This document shows, piece after piece, positions 59,543 through 64,000 of a DNA stretch of 64,000 bases. The DNA comes from Mucilaginibacter ginsenosidivorans (GTDB lineage Bacteria; Bacteroidota; Bacteroidia; Sphingobacteriales; Sphingobacteriaceae). The stretch is taken from positions 1,302,001 through 1,366,000 of the forward strand of contig NZ_CP042436.1 of assembly GCF_007971025.1 (NCBI RefSeq). Reading direction: 5' to 3'. The notes below the pieces were generated by a model. The model was given only the letters and a program-made list of their open reading frames with translations. It made no database searches and was not told the origin of the DNA. The first letter of the stretch is position 1; every line of letters begins with the position of its first letter. A program made the position numbers and the translations under genes.

Positions 59543-60826
59543 TTACTGATCTCCTTCACCGATCCACTCAAACTTTGTGTACGGCACCAATACCTCCGGT
59601 ATTTTTATGCCTTTTTCGGTCTGATTATTTTCAAGCAGGGTAGCCACAATACGGGGCAATGCTAATGCGCTGCCATTAAGGGTATGGGCCAACTGGGTTT
59701 TACCTTCGGCATTGCGGAAACGCAGTTTGAGGCGGTTGCTCTGGAAGGTCTCAAAATTTGAAACGGATGAAACTTCCAGCCAACGCTGCTGGGCGGCGCT
59801 CCAGGTTTCCATATCGTAAGTGAGGGCCGAAGCAAAGCTCATATCGCCGCCGCACAGGCGGAGCACACGGTAATATAACCCCAATTTTTGAAGCAGACCC
59901 TGTACGTGCAGGCTCATTTGCTCCAGTAATTCGTAAGACTTATCAGGGTGGGCTATCTGGACGATCTCCACTTTATCAAATTGGTGCAGGCGGTTCAGGC
60001 CGCGTACATGGGCGCCATAGGAGCCTGCCTCGCGGCGAAAGCACTGTGTGTAGGCGCAATTCTTTACGGGCAGTTCATCGGCCCTTAATATCACGTCGCG
60101 GTACAGATTGGTAACCGGCACTTCGGCTGTAGGTATCAAATATAATTTGTCTTCAGTAATATAGTACATCTGCCCTTCCTTGTCGGGCAACTGCGTGGTG
60201 CCAAAACCCGAGGCCTCGTTTACCACCAGGGGAGGGATCACTTCGGCAAAGCCTGCTTTTTCGGCTTCATCCAAAAAGTAAGCGATGAGTGCCCTTTGCA
60301 ATTTGGCGCCTTTGCCGGTATAAACCGGGAACCCGGCCCCGGTTATTTTTACGCCCAGTTCGAAATCGATCAGTTTATATTTGGCGGCCAGTTCCCAATG
60401 CGGCAGGGCATTTTCGGGGAGGTTAGGCATGGTGCCGTTTTCAAGCACTACTTCGTTATCCTCGGCAGCGACACCTTTTGGTACCGATATATACGGCAGG
60501 TTAGGCAGCAGCACCAGCTTTTGCTGCAAATCGTTTTCGATGGCAGACAGCGCATCACCCAGTGTTTTTATTTCTTCTTTCCAGGCGCCTGTTTTGGCTT
60601 TGATAGCTTCGGCTTCGTCCTTTTTACCGGCCCGCATCAGGTCGCCGATCTGTTTAGCTGCTGAATTAGCTTCGGCGGAAACCGAATCGAGTTTGTTTTG
60701 AGTTTGACGACGGTTGTTATCCAAAGCAATAACCTCGTCGACCAATTCCGTTTGTTTGAAATTTTTTACAGCCAAACGTTCCAAAACCTTTTCCCTGTTC
60801 TCGCGGATATAATTAACTTGCAGCAT
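59543..60826 (-). CDS. serS: Seryl-tRNA synthetase
   Basis: 427 residues from ATG 60826 (MLQVNYIRENREKVLERL, the usual SerS start). An N-terminal tRNA-binding coiled coil (about 25-105) precedes the class II core: motif 2 in CFRREAGSYGAHVRGLNR, motif 3 in LNGSALALPRIVATLLE. The TAEVPVTNLY serine-binding segment is intact. Length agrees with the family. Confidence 0.96.
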   Translation of the reverse strand: MLQVNYIRENREKVLERLAVKNFKQTELVDEVIALDNNRRQTQNKLDSVSAEANSAAKQIGDLMRAGKKDEAEAIKAKTGAWKEEIKTLGDALSAIENDLQQKLVLLPNLPYISVPKGVAAEDNEVVLENGTMPNLPENALPHWELAAKYKLIDFELGVKITGAGFPVYTGKGAKLQRALIAYFLDEAEKAGFAEVIPPLVVNEASGFGTTQLPDKEGQMYYITEDKLYLIPTAEVPVTNLYRDVILRADELPVKNCAYTQCFRREAGSYGAHVRGLNRLHQFDKVEIVQIAHPDKSYELLEQMSLHVQGLLQKLGLYYRVLRLCGGDMSFASALTYDMETWSAAQQRWLEVSSVSNFETFQSNRLKLRFRNAEGKTQLAHTLNGSALALPRIVATLLENNQTEKGIKIPEVLVPYTKFEWIGEGDQ

Positions 60827-60841
60827 TGTTGTATTTTTTGG

Positions 60842-60849
60842 CAAATATA
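60842..60849 (-). promoter_or_regulatory. -7 element of serS
   Basis: On the minus strand TATATTTG matches TAnnTTTG exactly, 16 bp before the serS ATG. A clear -33 TTG was not found. Confidence 0.55.
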
Positions 60850-60940
60850 GTTAAAGTGGCAGTTGCAGAAGCAGTAGCAGTTGAATATCTGCTATTAAAA
60901 GCCGCTGCTACTGCCAGTTCCACTGCTACTCACGATAAAT

Positions 60941-61612
60941 ATGCCCGGTAAACTCTACTTAGTACCCACGCCGATAGGCAACCTGGAGGATATGACCTTT
61001 AGGGCGATACGTGTTTTGAAAGAAGTGGACCTGGTATTGGCAGAGGATACGCGTACATCGGCGCCGTTGCTGAAGCATTTTGGTATAGAAAAAAGGGTGT
61101 TTGCGCATCATCAGCATAACGAACACCAGTCGTCGAATGAGATCGTCCGGTTTTTGAAGGAGGGGAAGAACATCGCCCTGATATCTGATGCGGGTACACC
61201 GGCTATATCCGACCCCGGCTTTTATTTGGTACGCGAAGCATTGAAACATGGCATTGTGATAGAATGCCTGCCCGGCGCCACGGCTTTTGTGCCTGCGCTG
61301 GTTAATTCAGGTTTCCCGACGGACAAATTTTGCTTTGAAGGGTTTTTGCCATTGAAGAAAGGCAGGCAAACACGTTATAAACAATTAGCAGAAGAAGACC
61401 GGACCATTATCCTGTACGAATCGCCGCACCGGCTGATGAAAACACTGGAAGAAATGGCGACTTATTTCGGCGCTGAAAGGCAAATATCCGTTTCGCGCGA
61501 GCTGACAAAGATGTTCGAGGAAACAGTGCGCGGGACGGTAGCCGAAGTGAAAACGTATTTTGAAACGCACCCGGTGAAGGGGGAATTTGTGATATGTGTA
61601 AGCCCCCTCTAA
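60941..61612 (+). CDS. rsmI: 16S rRNA 2'-O-methyltransferase RsmI
   Basis: 223 residues. Tetrapyrrole-methylase fold with GKLYLVPTPIGNLEDMTFRA at the start, VLAEDTRTSAPLLKHF, ISDAGTPAISDPG and LPGATAFVPALVNSG. RsmI methylates the ribose of C1402 in 16S rRNA with SAM. The last codons and stop lie at the edge of the REP-like pair at 61603. Divergent from serS. Confidence 0.94.
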   Translation: MPGKLYLVPTPIGNLEDMTFRAIRVLKEVDLVLAEDTRTSAPLLKHFGIEKRVFAHHQHNEHQSSNEIVRFLKEGKNIALISDAGTPAISDPGFYLVREALKHGIVIECLPGATAFVPALVNSGFPTDKFCFEGFLPLKKGRQTRYKQLAEEDRTIILYESPHRLMKTLEEMATYFGAERQISVSRELTKMFEETVRGTVAEVKTYFETHPVKGEFVICVSPL

Positions 61613-61712
61613 ATCTCCCCCTGCAGGGGAGACTTAAAAAGGCTTTTAAAAAAGAAATTATCATTAAATAAATATTCAAAAGTCCTCCCTACAGGGGAGG
61701 ATTTAGGTGGAG
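61603..61712. repeat. Inverted pair of REP-like palindromes between rsmI and lnt
   Basis: Two palindromes (CTCCCCCTGCAGGGGAG and CCTCCCTACAGGGGAGG) in inverted arrangement, bounded by CCCCCTCTAAATC and GATTTAGGTGGAG with about 50 AT-rich bases between. The left boundary supplies the rsmI stop codon TAA (61610-61612); the right boundary ends 4 bp before the lnt ATG. Confidence 0.85.
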
Positions 61713-61715
61713 CCT

Positions 61716-63362
61716 ATGAAAAAAAACATTTTCCTTTCCATCCTTTCCGGTTTGCTGCTGTGGATAGCCTGGCCGCCCACACCGCATTTTACTTTTCTGC
61801 TGTTTGTCGGATTTGTGCCGGTACTGGTAGCAATGGAGAATATCATCCAGTCGGAGTCGGTAAAAAAAGGAAAGAAATTATTCTGGACCACCTTCCTTGG
61901 GTTTTTTATCTGGAACACATTATGCATCTATTGGGTATATAACGCATTGAAATCGGTTGGAGCGGCAGCTGCGCTACCGGTAGCTATTATACCCTATGCA
62001 TTAGCGCCTTTACTGATGTCGACCGCGTGCTGGCTTTATTATCGTTTACGCAGGATAACCAGGCGCAATGTGGCCCTATTGGGACTTACCTGTTTTTGGG
62101 TGGCCTACGAATACCTGAACCAAAACTGGGATCTTAATTTTCCATGGATGACGTTGGGTAATGGTTTTGCTGTGAGCCATAAATGGGTACAATGGTATGA
62201 ATACACCGGTGTTTACGGCGGCACAATATGGATATGGATAGTGAATATTTTCGCGTTCCTGGTCTACAATGGTTTGCATAAGCCGCGGGCGCGGTCAATG
62301 CGCTTGAAGCAGATACTGGCCCTTGGGCTTATTATTCTATTACCTATCGCCCTCTCGCTATACCGCTACCGCAGTTACCACGAACAACTGAACCCTTCGA
62401 ATATTGTAGTTGCCCAGCCTAATATAGACCCTTATATGAAAGAGGGGGCCATACCGCCCGCTCAGCAAATTGACGTGCTAACGCACTTGTCCGATTCGCT
62501 CGGGAAGCCTAATACGGAGTTCTTTATCTGGCCCGAAACTGCTATTGCAGATCAGCAAGGATTAAATGAGGACAGGGTGCGGTCGAGCCCCTATTTTCAG
62601 CAGATACAGCATTTTTTAAACAAATACAAGAACGGCAACGTGCTGACAGGTTCGGAAGATATTAAAATTTACAATTCGAGAAAAACGTCCACGGCCGCTC
62701 CGCTAGACCCGCAAGGCAACGAATATTATGATGTATTTAATGCGGCCGCAAATTTTGAAAACTCGGCCGAAGTACAATTTTATCATAAATCGAAACTGGT
62801 ACCAGGGGTTGAATCGATGCCATTTGGCAATGCTTTATCTTTCCTGAAACCTGTTTTCGAACACCTCGGCGGTACCACCGGCGGGTACGGCAGGCAGGAC
62901 GAACCCAGTGTGTTTTATTCGCAGAGCGGAATAGGCGCCGCCCCTGTTATTTGCTATGAAACACTATGGGGTGAGTGGATCGGCCAGTCGGTACATAAAG
63001 GGGCTCAATTTATCGCCATTATTACCAACGACGGCTGGTGGGAAAATACATCCGGCAAGGACCAGCACCTGGATTATGCCAAATTGCGTGCGATAGAAAC
63101 ACGGCGCTGGGTTTGTCGCTCGGCCAATACGGGTATATCGGCTTTTATCAACCAGCGCGGCGATGTTGTACAGCAAACCAAATGGTGGACACGGACGGCT
63201 ATTAAACAGGATATTAACCTAAGCTCGGACAAGACCTTTTATGTACTGCACGGGGATTACCTTGCCAGGGCGGGGAGTTTGCTGGCCGTTATTGGTGTAT
63301 TTTGGATTGCCTTTTCCAAAATTAATGTATACAGGAAAAAGATCAGGAAAACGGCAGCCTGA
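61716..63362 (+). CDS. lnt: Apolipoprotein N-acyltransferase
   Basis: 548 residues from ATG 61716 (GTG 61707 lies inside the repeat). Six or more membrane helices (about 5-215) precede the nitrilase-type domain (about 230-500) with the triad Glu in FFIWPETAIAD, Lys in HKSKLVPGVES and Cys in PVICYETLWGEW. It adds the third acyl chain to lipoproteins in the inner membrane. Followed after 16 bp by the thioredoxin-like gene. Confidence 0.95.
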   Translation: MKKNIFLSILSGLLLWIAWPPTPHFTFLLFVGFVPVLVAMENIIQSESVKKGKKLFWTTFLGFFIWNTLCIYWVYNALKSVGAAAALPVAIIPYALAPLLMSTACWLYYRLRRITRRNVALLGLTCFWVAYEYLNQNWDLNFPWMTLGNGFAVSHKWVQWYEYTGVYGGTIWIWIVNIFAFLVYNGLHKPRARSMRLKQILALGLIILLPIALSLYRYRSYHEQLNPSNIVVAQPNIDPYMKEGAIPPAQQIDVLTHLSDSLGKPNTEFFIWPETAIADQQGLNEDRVRSSPYFQQIQHFLNKYKNGNVLTGSEDIKIYNSRKTSTAAPLDPQGNEYYDVFNAAANFENSAEVQFYHKSKLVPGVESMPFGNALSFLKPVFEHLGGTTGGYGRQDEPSVFYSQSGIGAAPVICYETLWGEWIGQSVHKGAQFIAIITNDGWWENTSGKDQHLDYAKLRAIETRRWVCRSANTGISAFINQRGDVVQQTKWWTRTAIKQDINLSSDKTFYVLHGDYLARAGSLLAVIGVFWIAFSKINVYRKKIRKTAA

Positions 63363-63378
63363 TAATTGAATTAGCACT

Positions 63379-63819
63379 ATGAAAAAACTTGTTCTTCTTA
63401 TCTGTCTATCTTCATTGGGTTTAATTACCGGTGCAAAGCCCGATCCGGTAAGATTCGGTAACGGTATAAACTTTACGGCCACTACTTTGGCGCAATCCAT
63501 CCGAATGGCAAAAGAGCAAAAAAAGCTGATCTTTATAGATATATATGCTACGTGGTGCGCGCCGTGTACCATGCTGAAACTAAGAACTTTTTCCAGTAAA
63601 AAAGCTGGTGAGTTTTTTAATGCAAATTTTATCAGCTTGTCATTAAATGGCGAAGAGGGCGAAGGGCTTCAGCTGGTACGGGCCTACAAGTTAACCGCTT
63701 ACCCGACAATGCTCATCCTGGACAGTACCGGCAAACCGGTCATTGTCACCATGGGTTATATGGACGCTAAAACGCTCATCCAGTTTGGTAAAGCAGGGAT
63801 TGAAAAATCGGGACAGTAA
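63379..63819 (+). CDS. Secreted thioredoxin-like protein
   Basis: 146 residues with signal peptide ending LITGA. Thioredoxin fold with active site WCAPC in YATWCAPCTMLK, and the cis-Pro in LTAYPTMLILDS. It should act in periplasmic thiol chemistry, reducing or rearranging disulfides. CAPC rather than CGPC changes the redox potential but is common in this group. Probably cotranscribed with lnt. Confidence 0.9.
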   Translation: MKKLVLLICLSSLGLITGAKPDPVRFGNGINFTATTLAQSIRMAKEQKKLIFIDIYATWCAPCTMLKLRTFSSKKAGEFFNANFISLSLNGEEGEGLQLVRAYKLTAYPTMLILDSTGKPVIVTMGYMDAKTLIQFGKAGIEKSGQ

Positions 63820-63868
63820 GCCTATCGGCGACATAGCAGGATCCGTTATGTGTCCCTGCTTGTAATAA

Positions 63869-64000
63869 TTAATTTTCGCGGCTCAGAATAAAATGAAGCA
63901 GGTCGTGTATGGGCTGGCGGATGATCTTACCCACTTTCACTTCGTTGCTTTCGCATAAGCGGATCAGTTCATCAGAAAACACATAGGCTATCGAGCCTAC
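63869..64000 (-). CDS. N-acetylglucosamine-kinase-like protein (C-terminal part)
   Basis: Only the last 43 codons are in the window, running from the right edge to TAA at 63869-63871. The visible GSIAYVFSDELIRLCESN and KVGKIIRQPIHDLLHF match the C-terminal end of the BadF/BadG-type N-acetylglucosamine kinases of Bacteroidota, where GSIAY binds substrate. Convergent with the thioredoxin gene. Identification rests on a short stretch. Confidence 0.65.
   Translation of the reverse strand, partial: VGSIAYVFSDELIRLCESNEVKVGKIIRQPIHDLLHFILSREN

Noticed and set aside
60858..60935. GCAGTAGCAG-type repeats between serS and rsmI as a regulatory RNA
   Set aside because: They are short, imperfect GCAG/CTGC tracts with partial inverse symmetry; no stable conserved structure or T-box-like element could be recognised.

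Overview
The window looks like chromosome of a Bacteroidota member in the Sphingobacteriaceae, most like Mucilaginibacter or Pedobacter. The evidence is indirect: several promoters match the Bacteroidota form TTG-N19-TAnnTTTG (best upstream of the tRNA-Val gene and of the ABC transporter), Shine-Dalgarno sequences are scarce, lipoproteins and secreted hypotheticals are abundant, the order ileS / DksA-like / lspA is kept, and the DUF6600, DUF2304, LytTR/LytS, PafA and SIMPL families are typical of the group. No tree could be computed.

Layout. 1-3.2 kb: an MgtA-like P-type ATPase (cut by the left edge, non-ATG start) behind a tandem universal stress protein, then an isopenicillin-N-synthase-like oxygenase. 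3.2-8.0 kb: a DUF6600 protein with a 78-bp tandem repeat, two small proteins, a sulfotransferase/APS-kinase pair and a receiver-only response regulator. 8.1-14.3 kb: a caspase-like module, with a lipoprotein plus a membrane-anchored TPR-CHAT protease convergent with a lipoprotein, a TPR-bearing anti-sigma factor and an ECF sigma factor; GTCAC-type inverted repeats lie upstream of both operons. 14.5-16.65 kb: tRNA-Val followed by an AT-rich scar with a frameshifted integrase stub, an orphan tail and an internally duplicated secreted protein. 16.66-25.2 kb: a five-gene run (DUF1549/DUF1553 cytochrome-type protein, DUF1501, NHL propeller, membrane cytochrome/LRR protein, GH140-like hydrolase) that I read as an uncharacterised periplasmic carbohydrate-oxidation locus.

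25.2-36.7 kb: ABC exporter and phospholipase-D-like protein, an orphan DUF5706 (Pycsar-effector-like) membrane protein, PafA-type phosphatase, a CotH-like secreted protein, a pepsin-fold lipoprotein, and a LytS/LytTR two-component pair with gluQ. 36.8-46.7 kb: lipoprotein, membrane protein and RCC1-propeller run; an OB-fold protein; a TMTC-like membrane glycosyltransferase with TPRs opposite a methyltransferase/DUF2304/GT2 run; a secreted C14 caspase overlapping a small partner gene. 46.7-64 kb is mostly housekeeping: recO, a DgkA-like kinase, an SDR, ileS (with an AT-rich in-frame insertion), a DksA-like protein, lspA, an M28 peptidase, serS, rsmI, lnt and a thioredoxin, ending in a cut N-acetylglucosamine-kinase-like gene.

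Repeats: a family of short palindromes (core CTCTCC-N3-GGAGAG) occurs as singles and inverted pairs; a second large palindrome precedes the SDR gene; a diverged copy of the recO 3' end lies 726 bp from the real one. I saw no CRISPR array, rRNA, intact transposase or replication origin.
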